Below, piece after piece: positions 16,030 through 24,764 of a stretch of 52,120 bases of DNA (position 1 is the stretch's first letter; every line of letters begins with the position of its first letter). The notes below the pieces were generated by a model. The model was given only the letters and a program-made list of their open reading frames with translations. It had not been told where the DNA came from and did not search any database. Source of the DNA: Elusimicrobiota bacterium (lineage in GTDB: Bacteria > Elusimicrobiota > Elusimicrobia > UBA1565 > UBA9628); NCBI GenBank assembly GCA_023249645.1, contig JAHFCF010000019.1, forward strand, positions 1-52,120, given 5' to 3'. The position numbers and the translations under genes are program-made.

Positions 16030-16051
16030 GGCCCTCATTCGCTTCGAACTC

Positions 16052-16085
16052 CCTGCGTACTCCGGCGAAAGCCGGAGTACGCAGG
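16052..16085 (+). repeat. Intercistronic hairpin with GAAA tetraloop
   Basis: A perfect 15-bp stem (arm CCTGCGTACTCCGGC, 16052-16066) is closed by GAAA (16067-16070). No T-run follows directly, so it is not a typical terminator. It may stabilise the 3' end of the upstream message or be a REP-like unit. Confidence 0.85.
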
Positions 16086-16115
16086 TGAGGGAATTGATTT
16101 TTAGGAGGAAGTCTC

Positions 16116-16709
16116 ATGTTAAAGAAAATCCTGGCCGCCACCGCTCTTCTGTCATTGCTCGCCGGCTGCGCCACTGAAGTCAGACGCATGGATGTCAACG
16201 AGGTCAAGGACATCAGCGGGCGCTGGAACGACACGGACTCCCGCCTCGTGGCCGAGGAGATGATCAAGGACTGTCTCTCCCAGGCGTGGCTGGCCAAGGC
16301 GACTGCCGCCAAGGGCAAGGCGCCGACCGTCATCGTGGGCACGGTGCGCAACCAAAGCTCCGAGCACATCGCCACCGACACATTCGTCGAGGACCTGCAA
16401 AGGTCGCTCATCAATTCCGGCCAGGTGGAATTCGTGGCCTCCAAGGCCGAGCGCGGCGAGGTCCGCGACGAGCGCTTGGACCAGGATACGAACGCCTCCG
16501 AGGAGACCCGCAAGGAGCACGGCCAGGAGATCGGTGCGGACTTCATGCTCAGCGGCATCATCTCGAGCATCACGGATCGCGAGGGCGGTCAATCGGTCGT
16601 CCTCTACCAGACCAACCTCAAGCTGGTCAACATGAAGACCAGCCAGATTGCCTGGAATGGCCAGAAGAAGATAAAGAAGTTCGTCAAGCGCGCCGGGGCA
16701 GGCTTATAA
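16116..16709 (+). CDS. lpoB: LpoB-like penicillin-binding protein activator lipoprotein
   Basis: A 197-residue lipoprotein, lipobox LAGC with Cys18. The opening VRRMDVNEVKDISGRWNDTD and the following VAEEMIKDCLSQAW are typical of LpoB-family proteins, outer-membrane activators of class A penicillin-binding proteins. PTVIVGTVRNQSSEHI is the first core strand. Shine-Dalgarno AGGAGG lies eight bases before ATG. It lies between the LPP20-like and the COG3014-like genes. A related proteobacterial operon context supports cell-envelope function. Whether it really activates a PBP here is inferred. Confidence 0.85.
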   Translation: MLKKILAATALLSLLAGCATEVRRMDVNEVKDISGRWNDTDSRLVAEEMIKDCLSQAWLAKATAAKGKAPTVIVGTVRNQSSEHIATDTFVEDLQRSLINSGQVEFVASKAERGEVRDERLDQDTNASEETRKEHGQEIGADFMLSGIISSITDREGGQSVVLYQTNLKLVNMKTSQIAWNGQKKIKKFVKRAGAGL

Positions 16710-16719
16710 GCCGTTGCTG

Positions 16720-18096
16720 ATGTTCAGAGCATTCGGTCCCCCTCGCTGGGCCATGGCAGCGTTTACCGTTGCCATGGCCGTGATTTTTTCTGCCTGCGGG
16801 GGCCCTTCGCGGTCCTACAAGATGCAGCTCAACGCCCAGCTGTCCCAGCAGGACTATGCCGCGGCCGAGGCGCTTCTGGCTAAAAATAAGGATTTCGAGT
16901 ACGGGCAAAAGAACCAGGTGCTCTATGATTTCGACGATGGAGCGATCCTGCACCACGACGGAAAATACAAGGAAAGCGACGCATCCTTCGATCGGGCCGA
17001 ACAGCGCATGGAGGAGCTCTACACCAAGAGCGTCACCAAGACGGCCGGCATGGTGGTCTTGAACGACACCACCGTCGATTACGCGGGAGAGCCTTTTGAA
17101 AGGGCGCTGGCCCATGTCTATCGGGCGCTCAACTATGTCTTTCTGGGCATGCCTGACGAGGCGCTGGTCGAATCGCGCAAGGTGGAGATCTTCCTCGAGG
17201 AGCTCAACGCCAGGTTCCAAGACAAATCCGTCTACAAGGACGATGCTTTCGCCCGCTACCTCGACGCCCTTCTCTACGCGGACGTGGGGCAGATGGATGA
17301 CGCGCGCATCTCCATGCAGAAGGCGATGGAGGCCTACGCCTGGTACGCTACCAGCTACGGCACGCCGACGCCCCGCTTCGAAAGCTCGTCGCTCAGCGTC
17401 CCAGTCCCCTTGCAGGGAGAGCTGGTCTTCATCCATTACAACGGCCTAGCACCCCTCAAGGTCTCGAAGTCCTTCCAAGTGGCTTGGGGCCAGGGCTTGG
17501 CCATGGCCCATGCCAGCAATGACACCGAGGCCCACGGCACGCAGTTCACCAATGCCTTGCGAGCGGGCATCACGGGCCATGCCATCACTGTGGCCTATCC
17601 CGAATATCAGGCCCAACCATGCTTCATCCAGAACTCCGAGGTGGTGGTGGATGGGGCTGAAAGTTCGCCGACGATCCTGATGGAGGATATCCAGGCCATC
17701 GCCGCCAAGACCCTGCAGGACCGCATGCCCCTGATCAAGGCGCGAGCCGTCACCCGGGCCGTCGTCAAGTTCGTCCTGGCCAAAGCGGCGGCGGACGCGG
17801 CGGGTCGCGTCTGCGACTTGAAATTCGGCTCCGGGTGGCAGGGCGCCGTATGCCGCAGCGTGGCCAGCGGCCTCTCCCAAGGCGCGGCCGCCGCGACCGA
17901 GATCGCGGATACGCGCTGCTGGGGGACCCTGCCGGCGCAGATCCGCATGGCCCGCCTCAAGGTGCCGGCGGGCAAACACACGATCACGGTCAATTTTAAG
18001 AATGCCGTCGGCGCGATCATCTCCAGCCATGTCTTCAGCGACATCGAGATCAAGAAGGGGAAAAGGACGTATCTGAGCTACCGCACAGCCATCTAG
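16720..18096 (+). CDS. COG3014-like lipoprotein with TPR-like region
   Basis: A 458-residue protein. The signal peptide ends in lipobox FSAC, Cys26 from ATG 16720; TTG 16714 would add two residues and ATG 16753 would leave a shorter signal. Residues 40-200 read as helical TPR-like repeats (YAAAEALLAKNKDFEYG, then ILHHDGKYKESDASFDRAE, then ALAHVYRALNYVFLGMPDEA). The family is uncharacterised and typically sits beside LpoB and LPP20 lipoproteins. The C-terminal part is beta-rich (VPAGKHTITVNF). Function unknown, probably in the outer-membrane periplasmic face. Confidence 0.8.
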   Translation: MFRAFGPPRWAMAAFTVAMAVIFSACGGPSRSYKMQLNAQLSQQDYAAAEALLAKNKDFEYGQKNQVLYDFDDGAILHHDGKYKESDASFDRAEQRMEELYTKSVTKTAGMVVLNDTTVDYAGEPFERALAHVYRALNYVFLGMPDEALVESRKVEIFLEELNARFQDKSVYKDDAFARYLDALLYADVGQMDDARISMQKAMEAYAWYATSYGTPTPRFESSSLSVPVPLQGELVFIHYNGLAPLKVSKSFQVAWGQGLAMAHASNDTEAHGTQFTNALRAGITGHAITVAYPEYQAQPCFIQNSEVVVDGAESSPTILMEDIQAIAAKTLQDRMPLIKARAVTRAVVKFVLAKAAADAAGRVCDLKFGSGWQGAVCRSVASGLSQGAAAATEIADTRCWGTLPAQIRMARLKVPAGKHTITVNFKNAVGAIISSHVFSDIEIKKGKRTYLSYRTAI

Positions 18097-18109
18097 CATG
18101 GGAGGAAAA

Positions 18110-19165
18110 ATGAAAAAAACATCCGAACTTTTCGTCGTTGCCGCTCTGGCTTTCGTGGCTGGGTGCGCGTCCGCTCCCAAAACCGGTTCCAGCGTCCAGA
18201 ACACGTCGGATAAGGCGCCGGATTGGATCGGCGGCTCGAGCATGGAATATCCGCGCGAAAGATATCTCGTGGGCGTGGGCAGCGCGGATGACCGCTCCAC
18301 GGCCGAGGATCGGGCGCGTGGAGAGATCTCCCGCATCTTCTCCTCCAAGGTCTCGGTCAAGACCGCCTCCGCAGCGTCGGAGAGCACGGTGCAGGGCCAG
18401 GGCGCCAAGGATGAGAACTCATTCTCCCAATCCGTGGCCAACAGCGTGCAGACGGTCTCGAAAAAGGTGCTAGAGGGCGTCGAGGTGCCCCAATCCTGGC
18501 AGGACAACGCCTCGCGGGTCTGGTACGTCCTGGCCATCATGGACAAGGCCAAGGGAGTTTCAGCCGTCACGGACAAGATCAAGGACTTCGACGCGCAGAT
18601 CAAGCAGTGGAAGGACCAGCTCAGCCAGGCGACCGACAAGTTTCCCAAGGCCAAGGCCGCCATGAAGATCGTGGCGCTCTTGAAGGCCCGCAAGGACCTC
18701 GAAGGCGATCTGCGCATACTCGACGGTCAGCCCATCGTGAACCCCGCAGACGAGGCGGCCATCAAGGCGGACGCGGCGAAGATCCTCTCGCAGCTTGAGA
18801 TCGCCGTGGACATTTCCGGCGCCTCCTCGCGCGAGGTCGAGACCGGCATCATCCAGGGCCTCTCGGGCTTCGGCCTGCAGATGGCGGCCAAGGACTCCCC
18901 GACACCGGCGGACATCACGATCAAGGCGGCGGTCGACATCAAGCCTGTCGAGAGCACGGACGAGCGCTGGAAGTTCGCGCGTAGCTACGCGACCGTGAGC
19001 TTGAAGGACGGCAAAAGCGGCAAGGTCTTCCTCCAGTTCGATGCCGTGGAGAAATCCGCCTCAGGAGACTACAACACGGCCGCGCGCCGCAGCCTCGCCA
19101 ATCTCTCGAAGAAGATCGCCCAGCAGGTCTCCGACGGCATCACCGCTTACTTCGAGAACCAGTAA
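18110..19165 (+). CDS. Second LPP20-like lipoprotein, longer form
   Basis: A 351-residue lipoprotein; lipobox VAGC with Cys19. The N-terminal LPP20-like domain (KAPDWIGG, RYLVGVGSADDRSTAEDRARGEISRIF) is similar to the first gene of the cluster, followed by a helical coiled segment (IKQWKDQLSQATDKF) and a C-terminal domain ending in KKIAQQVSDGITAYFE. I chose ATG 18110 because GGAGG lies six bases upstream; ATG 18098 is in frame but without a Shine-Dalgarno. Function unknown; envelope role inferred from the context. Confidence 0.83.
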   Translation: MKKTSELFVVAALAFVAGCASAPKTGSSVQNTSDKAPDWIGGSSMEYPRERYLVGVGSADDRSTAEDRARGEISRIFSSKVSVKTASAASESTVQGQGAKDENSFSQSVANSVQTVSKKVLEGVEVPQSWQDNASRVWYVLAIMDKAKGVSAVTDKIKDFDAQIKQWKDQLSQATDKFPKAKAAMKIVALLKARKDLEGDLRILDGQPIVNPADEAAIKADAAKILSQLEIAVDISGASSREVETGIIQGLSGFGLQMAAKDSPTPADITIKAAVDIKPVESTDERWKFARSYATVSLKDGKSGKVFLQFDAVEKSASGDYNTAARRSLANLSKKIAQQVSDGITAYFENQ

Positions 19166-19170
19166 GAGAC

Positions 19171-19566
19171 TTAAGAAAGACGTCTTTGCATGGCTTCCAG
19201 GCCTTTTTCGAGAAGGGCCGCGTGTCTCGGAAGCTGGCGGTATATCTTTTTCGCGATCGACTCTATGTAGGTGTGGACCGTCAAGTTCCTGTCATCCGCC
19301 ATGGCAAGAGCCCGCGAAGCCTCGGACGCTGAAAAAACGCCTGCCTCGCCCAAAGCGCGCATGCAGGATTTCGGCGAGTTGGCCGTGAGGCTTTCCACGA
19401 GGCTCAGGTAAATCTGGGCGGTTTTCCAAAAGCTTTCAAAAGTGAATTCAAAACGCTGGATGGTGCCGTCGCGTTCCAGCGGCGAAAGTTTCGCGAGGGC
19501 CAGGGCCTCTTGGAGCGTTTTAAGAGCGGCCGTAGTCTCCCGTAGGCGTTGTCTTAGGCGTTCCAT
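19171..19566 (-). CDS. HEPN-domain protein (HI0074-like, nucleotidyltransferase partner)
   Basis: A 131-residue all-helical protein with the HEPN features RFEFTFESFWKTAQIYL and, near the end, ADDRNLTVHTYIESIAKKIY. The normal RNase motif R-x4-6-H is present in the variant form RNLTVH. HEPN proteins of this type pair with a minimal nucleotidyltransferase as toxin and antitoxin, or as two-protein nucleotidyltransferases. The start overlaps the MNT stop by 13 bases, as expected for such a pair. It is convergent with the lipoprotein operon and ends six bases from its stop. Confidence 0.85.
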   Translation of the reverse strand: MERLRQRLRETTAALKTLQEALALAKLSPLERDGTIQRFEFTFESFWKTAQIYLSLVESLTANSPKSCMRALGEAGVFSASEASRALAMADDRNLTVHTYIESIAKKIYRQLPRHAALLEKGLEAMQRRLS

Positions 19567-19865
19567 AATTCACCTTTTTTAAAAATCTCTTTTCGCAGCG
19601 TTGGGGCGAATCCGGCCGCATCCACCACATCCACGCGAAAAGGGATATGGCTTTCTTCCATGGCTTCGCGCAGATCCGAGAGGATCCGAGGCCTGACCGC
19701 CTTGCCGCGGCCGTCCAAGGCGATGTCGATGTCGGAAAACTGCCGGTGAACCCCGATCGCCCTGGAGCCGAAGAGATAGGCGCGTACCCCTGACCCCTGG
19801 AGGATTTTCCTGGTCACTCTGCGGGCTTCTTGCATCGCCCATCGCGTCGCTTCTTTGTCAGTCAT
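19554..19865 (-). CDS. Minimal nucleotidyltransferase (MNT) of a HEPN/MNT pair
   Basis: A 103-residue protein with the Pol-beta core GSRAIGVHRQFSDIDIAL (GS, then D-x-D) and a third acidic residue in RVDVVDA. In known HEPN/MNT systems the MNT adds AMP to the HEPN toxin. The start is ATG 19865; the longer ORF to 20027 lies in the AsmA gene and is rejected. A -10 box TATAAT (minus strand, 19878-19883) lies 12 bases before the ATG. Confidence 0.87.
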   Translation of the reverse strand: MTDKEATRWAMQEARRVTRKILQGSGVRAYLFGSRAIGVHRQFSDIDIALDGRGKAVRPRILSDLREAMEESHIPFRVDVVDAAGFAPTLRKEIFKKGELWNA

Positions 19866-19911
19866 GAGGCTGCCTCTATTATAACCACCTGGGACGCAAA
19901 AAACCAGGGCT

Positions 19912-22650
19912 CTAGTTGGAAGCCGGAACCGGCAGGCGGAAGATGTTCTTGATGAACTGTCCGACCTGCATCTTGGTCTGGGGCTTGGTGAAGGTGCCCG
20001 TGACCTTGATGGCGATCGGCGCCACATGGCCCACCTGGGCCGTCACCATCAGATCGAGATTCTCCGAGGGGAGGTCCACGGTGCCGTTGGCGTCCACGAA
20101 GGCTCCGTCGCCGTAGAGGTGCGTGTCCTTCATGGTCATCAGGCCGCCGGCGAAGGCATAGTCTCCGGCGATTTCCGTGAAGGTGATGTGGTTGAGGTCC
20201 GGGAACAGATGGATCCCCCCGCCGGCGATCTTCTGGATGATCACGAGGGGCAAGGTGAGGACCTTGAGCACCACGGACTCCTGGGCCGCCTTCCCGAGAT
20301 CGCTGAAGTCCCCCCCCGCCACCAGGAGTTTGGCCCAGCCATCCAGCGTTTTGAATCCCGGCGAGATGCCGTCGAGTTCCCAGGAGAGCTTCACGTCCTT
20401 GGCCGTCATGTTGGGGTGGATGAGCTCTCCGACGGTGAACTTGCCTTTGGCTGAGAACGGCTCCACCGGTGCGGATGTCTTGGCCGACGGCGCCGGCGCA
20501 GTTGCCGATAAGGCCTGCTTGGCGGCCAAATAGCGTCCCAGGTCGAAACGGTCGAGGGCGGCTTCGAGGTCGATGGCCGGTTGACGGCGGTAGTGCTTGA
20601 CCGTCAGGTCCATGGCCAGAGTGCCATCGGCGACCTTGCCGGAAAGATTGGGTATGTCGATGCGGTTCTCATCGAAAGAGGCCGTGCCCGTGAAGGCGGA
20701 GAGAGGCAGGCCGGCCACGGTCGCGCCGATGTCCTTGAATTTCATCTTGCCGGAAAGGATGGGCTTGGAAACCGGCCCGCTGACGCCCAAGACGAAGAAG
20801 CCGCTGCCGGAGAGTTTGAGTTCGCGGGTCTCCTTGGCGATGGGCGTGAGTTCATCTAAAAGGAAGGAGCGGCACTTGAGCATGACGTCCAAGGCCGGGT
20901 CCTTGGAACGCAGAGCCTTGATCTTGCCGGAGACTTCCAGATCGTTCTTGCCCAGGATGACCCGCAGTCGGGTGAACTCCGCATTGTCGAGACCGCCGGC
21001 AGCCGCAACCTCCCAGTGAGAGGCCGGGACCGCGAGACCCGCGGGGACTTCTGGGAAGGGCAGGTCTTCGGATCTCCAGGCAGGAAGATCCAGTTTGGCC
21101 TGGACCTGGAGGTTGGGCTCAGGCTGCCCGGAAAGGGCATGGAGGATGGCTCCTTTGACATCGGCCTGCCCGGCCTGCGTCTTGAGATGGCAGGAATCCA
21201 CGAGCACATCCTTGCCGCTTAATCGGAACGCCGCGTCCACGACTGAGGCTGGGATGACTAGGCCGTGCGGCAGCTTCATGAAGGGCACTGTGTCGGCTTG
21301 TGTCTGCGGGATGTCCAGATGGAACTTGGCCGTGAGATCCCGACTCTGAGGCTGGCCCAGGATATCCGTCACGGTCCCCGCGGCGTCCAGTTGGATGCCG
21401 GAGGTCTTCAGGCGCAGCACGGAGAAGGTCGCGTCCCACGACTTAAGGACCAGCTCGGCATCCACGAGGGTGGCGGGGATGATCGAGCCTTCAGGAAGCT
21501 TCGCAAAAGGCACGCTGGCGGCCTTGGTCTGCGGCAGGTCGAGATGGAGGCGCGCCTGGAGGTTCGGCTCGATGCGGTCGGAATAGAGCTTGGTTACGCG
21601 CCCGGAGACTTCCAGGCGGCCGATCTTGGTCTCGACTTTCACCTTCTCCAGGGATAGCTCTTCGCCGGCCAGATGGAAGCTCCCCTCCATGCTGGTCGGC
21701 GGCACGGCAAGCCCCTTCGGCAAGGCCGGCACGGGCAGTCCAAGCCTCTGTAGGGCCTCGGGCTCGAATCCGATCGTGCGGAGCTTGAGCGAAAGGTCCG
21801 CGCTCGGATGCGGCCCCAGGGTGGCGGCGGTGCCCTGGACGTCGACGGAGAGGATCTCCGTTCCTGAGAAGCTCCAGTGAGCCGCGACGTCCAACTTGGG
21901 CGAGGGCAATCCCTGGATGGTTCCGGAAAGGCGCAGCTCCCGGCCGGATTCCTGGATCCGAAGCTGCTTGACCAGGGCTTGCATGCGCTCAGGCTTGCCG
22001 CTGCCGAGGTCGAGCTTGCCATCGAAGGCCACTGAGGCGGCGATCGGCTTGCCGGCGGATCTGCCCTCGACGATGCAGTCGAGATCGGCGGTGAACGGGC
22101 CATCCATCCGGAGATCGGAGATCTTGGCGTTGAGCTTGGAAAGCTTCCACTCCCGCGCGGCGGACATGTCCTTGTACGAGATCTGCGCGTTGCGCAAGGA
22201 GGCTTTCTTCACGACAAGAGAGATAGGCGACTCGGTCTTTGCCGCCGCAGCCGAGGGACCGGCCATGTCCGAGAAATTGAAGGTCCCATCCGGTCTCTGG
22301 ATGATGGAGAGCCGCAAGCCATCGGCCGAGATCTTGTCCACCTCGATCTTTTTGTGCAGAAGAGGCAGGAGACGCAGGCGCAGGGCGAAGGACTCCGCCT
22401 CGGCGAAGCGGCCGGCCTTGAAGTCGGGCTTTTCCGAAACCGCGAGCTTCTCGACGAGAAGGCCATGGATCAGGTCGACGGAGATGGCGCCGACGCTGAC
22501 CTCGCGTCCCAGGGCCTTCTGCGCCTGATTGACGACGAGGACCTTGAGACGCTCGGGAGGCAGGTAGTGCCGGATGGCCAAGGTGGCGACGCTCACGGCG
22601 ATCAGGCCGAGGATCGCAAAAACGGCGACGACTTTCCAAATCTTCTTCAT
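19912..22650 (-). CDS. AsmA-family / bridge-like lipid-transport-type envelope protein
   Basis: A 912-residue protein with one N-terminal transmembrane helix (residues about 5-26) and a long periplasmic part rich in beta-strand repeats. The AsmA-like start ARHYLPPERLK-type segment (IRHYLPPERLK) is followed by AISVDLIHGLLVEKL and IEVDKISADGLRLSI, and the C-terminal AsmA_2-like region has LHLFPDLNHITFTEIAGDYAF-style strands near residue 850. Internal repeats such as PFAKLPEGSIIPATLVDAE and PFMKLPHGLVIPASVVDAA occur three times, which suggests duplicated modules. Such proteins are linked to outer-membrane lipid traffic. A -10 box TACAGT lies seven bases before the ATG. Confidence 0.8.
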   Translation of the reverse strand: MKKIWKVVAVFAILGLIAVSVATLAIRHYLPPERLKVLVVNQAQKALGREVSVGAISVDLIHGLLVEKLAVSEKPDFKAGRFAEAESFALRLRLLPLLHKKIEVDKISADGLRLSIIQRPDGTFNFSDMAGPSAAAAKTESPISLVVKKASLRNAQISYKDMSAAREWKLSKLNAKISDLRMDGPFTADLDCIVEGRSAGKPIAASVAFDGKLDLGSGKPERMQALVKQLRIQESGRELRLSGTIQGLPSPKLDVAAHWSFSGTEILSVDVQGTAATLGPHPSADLSLKLRTIGFEPEALQRLGLPVPALPKGLAVPPTSMEGSFHLAGEELSLEKVKVETKIGRLEVSGRVTKLYSDRIEPNLQARLHLDLPQTKAASVPFAKLPEGSIIPATLVDAELVLKSWDATFSVLRLKTSGIQLDAAGTVTDILGQPQSRDLTAKFHLDIPQTQADTVPFMKLPHGLVIPASVVDAAFRLSGKDVLVDSCHLKTQAGQADVKGAILHALSGQPEPNLQVQAKLDLPAWRSEDLPFPEVPAGLAVPASHWEVAAAGGLDNAEFTRLRVILGKNDLEVSGKIKALRSKDPALDVMLKCRSFLLDELTPIAKETRELKLSGSGFFVLGVSGPVSKPILSGKMKFKDIGATVAGLPLSAFTGTASFDENRIDIPNLSGKVADGTLAMDLTVKHYRRQPAIDLEAALDRFDLGRYLAAKQALSATAPAPSAKTSAPVEPFSAKGKFTVGELIHPNMTAKDVKLSWELDGISPGFKTLDGWAKLLVAGGDFSDLGKAAQESVVLKVLTLPLVIIQKIAGGGIHLFPDLNHITFTEIAGDYAFAGGLMTMKDTHLYGDGAFVDANGTVDLPSENLDLMVTAQVGHVAPIAIKVTGTFTKPQTKMQVGQFIKNIFRLPVPASN

Positions 22651-22657
22651 CGCAAAA

Positions 22658-22663
22658 ACTGTA
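22658..22663 (-). promoter_or_regulatory. -10 box next to the AsmA start codon
   Basis: Read on the minus strand, TACAGT lies seven bases before the start ATG, so the mRNA would be leaderless or nearly so. No clear -35 box was found. Confidence 0.45.
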
Positions 22664-22719
22664 CCACACTCGGCCCTTTGATTTCCAGGAGGAGGGCTTG
22701 GAGCTGCTGGGAGCGGCCG

Positions 22720-23370
22720 TTACTTCGTCGTTCCCAGTTCGGCTGTCATGAAATCGAGCGAGGTCATCTCTGAGGCGATGGATTTTCTTTCCATGCCCTT
22801 GCGTACCAGCGCCGCCGTGCCGCCAAGCCCGCAGAGGGTTCCTGCCGCGCCAGCGCCGATGGCCGCGTAGAGCAAGGCTCCTCCTCCGGCCGCGACGGCG
22901 ACAACACCCGCGATGACTGCGGCTACGGCAACCTTGAAACCATGGGCGGCCAAATGGACCAGCGCCTGGCTGTCATCCAACTTGTCCAAGCGCGCTTGAT
23001 CGCTCAGCAATTGATCTTTTCTTTGCTCGATCGCCAAAAACGCGGCTTGTCGCGCATCCCGCTTATCCCGTTCGGAACTTCGAGAGTATTTCTCCAAGAA
23101 GAGTGTTTTCAGGGGGATATTGGTCTTCACCGCTCGGACCACATCCACGCCATCCGCCCGTCTGTCCTGGGACTTCCTCAGGCTGCCAAAGGCTTCCTCT
23201 TCGAATTTTCTTGCGGAACAGGACTGGCCATCGCCGGCCATCCTGGCCCCTTGCTGAGACGCGGCAGCCGCGTCCTGTAATTGCGTGGGATCGGCTTGCA
23301 GCGACAGTGCTGAAGCCCTCGAAACGACAAGACACATGGCCGAGAGGGCGGCCATCAGCGATTTTCTCAT
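22720..23370 (-). CDS. Unknown secreted or membrane-anchored protein
   Basis: A 216-residue protein that I do not recognise. It has an N-terminal signal peptide (ALSAMCLVVSRASALS), a charged helical middle (SERDKRDARQAAFLAIEQRKD) and a strongly hydrophobic Gly/Ala/Val stretch at about residues 150-190 (AVAAVIAGVVAVAAGGGALL). The latter probably forms a membrane hairpin. It lies on the minus strand behind the AsmA gene and has its own extended -10 box six bases before the ATG. Function unknown. Confidence 0.65.
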   Translation of the reverse strand: MRKSLMAALSAMCLVVSRASALSLQADPTQLQDAAAASQQGARMAGDGQSCSARKFEEEAFGSLRKSQDRRADGVDVVRAVKTNIPLKTLFLEKYSRSSERDKRDARQAAFLAIEQRKDQLLSDQARLDKLDDSQALVHLAAHGFKVAVAAVIAGVVAVAAGGGALLYAAIGAGAAGTLCGLGGTAALVRKGMERKSIASEMTSLDFMTAELGTTK

Positions 23371-23376
23371 AGACAG

Positions 23377-23385
23377 AGTCTATCA
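23377..23385 (-). promoter_or_regulatory. Extended -10 box next to start codon
   Basis: On the minus strand TGATAGACT (TG-n-TAGACT) lies six bases before ATG 23370, again leaving essentially no leader. Confidence 0.5.
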
Positions 23386-23410
23386 AAGGTTTTCAGGGAT
23401 CCTGCGAGTC

Positions 23411-23460
23411 TTTGGACCTAGGCCGGCGGAGGCTTTGGACCTAGGCGAAAATAGGTCCAA
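23411..23460 (+). repeat. Direct repeat and 9-bp hairpin upstream of the NlpC/P60 gene
   Basis: TTTGGACCTAGGC occurs twice (23411-23423 and 23434-23446). The second copy pairs as TTGGACCTA (23435-23443) with TAGGTCCAA (23452-23460) across an 8-nt loop. A related hairpin lies about the same distance upstream of the subtilase gene. Confidence 0.8.
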
Positions 23461-23492
23461 GGACCCCCTGCCTTGTCCCCCGCGGAGCAAAG

Positions 23493-23501
23493 TGATAAAG
23501 T
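23493..23501 (+). promoter_or_regulatory. Extended -10 box of the NlpC/P60 gene
   Basis: TGATAAAGT (TG-n-TAAAGT) ends six bases before ATG 23508. The spacing is identical to that at shc and implies a leaderless transcript. Confidence 0.5.
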
Positions 23502-23507
23502 AAAACC

Positions 23508-24740
23508 ATGCGAAAAACAACATTCCTTTTCGTCCTGCTCATCATCGGATCGAACTCCGTCGCTCCCGCCCGGGCTGCCGGCCGGCAGAATCTCCTGGAA
23601 TACGTCACGGCCAAGCTCTCGGCGGACGCGGCTCTTTCACCGGCCGAGAAAACGCGCCTGTTGGCCGCCATCAAGGACCGCTTCGCCGACTATGCAGCCA
23701 CGGTCGTGCCCGCGAACGATACCGCGGCTGCCGATGTGGTCATGCGCATGATCGTGGAGGGCACCTTCGATGAAACGCCGCCCGAGCGCATCGCGGAAGT
23801 CTCATTCGAGGCCTTCCAGGCCATCTCGCGCGGCGCGCCTGTCGACGTTGTCGAGGGGATAGCCCTCTACGGCTACCGCAAGAAGATCCCGGGAGACCGC
23901 ATCAGTCTATGGGCCAACGGCTACAAGAATCTGACCGACGCGAAGGTCCCACCGGAGATCGCCGCGGACCTCGTGCGCAATGCCATGGAGCGCGATTGGG
24001 ATGACCGCACCTTCATGCTGCTCAAGCAGAACCTCTACCAGGCGGCCAAGGAAAGATTCGCCATGCACGACTACGCCGTCTATCTCTTCGGGAACATGCT
24101 GACCGGAAAGAAGATGCCCGGCGCGCTCTGCGCGGAGTCGCTGAACTACTTCCGCAAGCTCGCCAAGACCAAGGCCAAGCCCGTTCTCCCTCCTTATGAA
24201 GGAGTCTTCTCTCAAAAACCCATGCCGGAGGTCGTCTATGAGGCCAAGCCTCAAGAGCCGCAGACAGCTCCGGTGATCGAACCGGCTGCTCCAGAGAAAC
24301 AAGCGCCAGCGGTCCCCCCTCCCAGCGTCAAGCCGACCCCTCGTGAGCTGGGGGTCGCCATGGACACGCTCTGGCCAGGTCTCTCGAATTCAGCGCGCTC
24401 TTATCTCGGGACGCCCTATGTCTGGGGAGGCGTCACCCACCAGGGCATCGACTGCTCGGCCTTCACCCAGAATTCCTACGGCGAGAACCGGGTCTCGATC
24501 CCGCGCGTGAGCCGCCAGCAGTGGAAGACCGGCGAGACGATCGCATGGAAGGACCTGCGCGAGGGAGACCTCGTGTTCTTCAATACCATGGGCGCGGGCG
24601 TCTCCCACGTCGGCATGGTCATGGACGGCGGCAAGCTCAAGTTCATGCACGCCTCCTCCTCGCACGGCGTCATGCAAGCGGATCTCAACAAGAACTACTA
24701 CAAGGCCCGCTATCTCGGCGCCCGCCGCATCGTCCCCTGA
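23508..24740 (+). CDS. NlpC/P60 cell-wall peptidase, secreted
   Basis: A 410-residue protein with a signal peptide of about 23 residues, a helical N-terminal half, a Pro/Ala-rich linker around residues 240-285, and a C-terminal NlpC/P60 domain. The catalytic Cys316 lies in GIDCSAFTQ, His367 in GVSHVGMV, and a third polar residue follows in FMHASSSHGV. Family enzymes cleave peptide stems of peptidoglycan. The stop is followed immediately by the GGGGTCAG repeat, and the transporter gene on the other strand ends six bases away. Confidence 0.9.
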   Translation: MRKTTFLFVLLIIGSNSVAPARAAGRQNLLEYVTAKLSADAALSPAEKTRLLAAIKDRFADYAATVVPANDTAAADVVMRMIVEGTFDETPPERIAEVSFEAFQAISRGAPVDVVEGIALYGYRKKIPGDRISLWANGYKNLTDAKVPPEIAADLVRNAMERDWDDRTFMLLKQNLYQAAKERFAMHDYAVYLFGNMLTGKKMPGALCAESLNYFRKLAKTKAKPVLPPYEGVFSQKPMPEVVYEAKPQEPQTAPVIEPAAPEKQAPAVPPPSVKPTPRELGVAMDTLWPGLSNSARSYLGTPYVWGGVTHQGIDCSAFTQNSYGENRVSIPRVSRQQWKTGETIAWKDLREGDLVFFNTMGAGVSHVGMVMDGGKLKFMHASSSHGVMQADLNKNYYKARYLGARRIVP

Positions 24741-24741
24741 C

Positions 24742-24764
24742 GGGGTCAGGTCTTGACTCTTGAC
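24742..24764. repeat. Single arm of the GGGGTCAGRYCTTGA repeat
   Basis: GGGGTCAGGTCTTGAC begins two bases after the NlpC/P60 stop and continues as TCTTGAC. It has no complementary arm. On the minus strand it supplies the last codons and the stop of the transporter gene. Confidence 0.75.
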
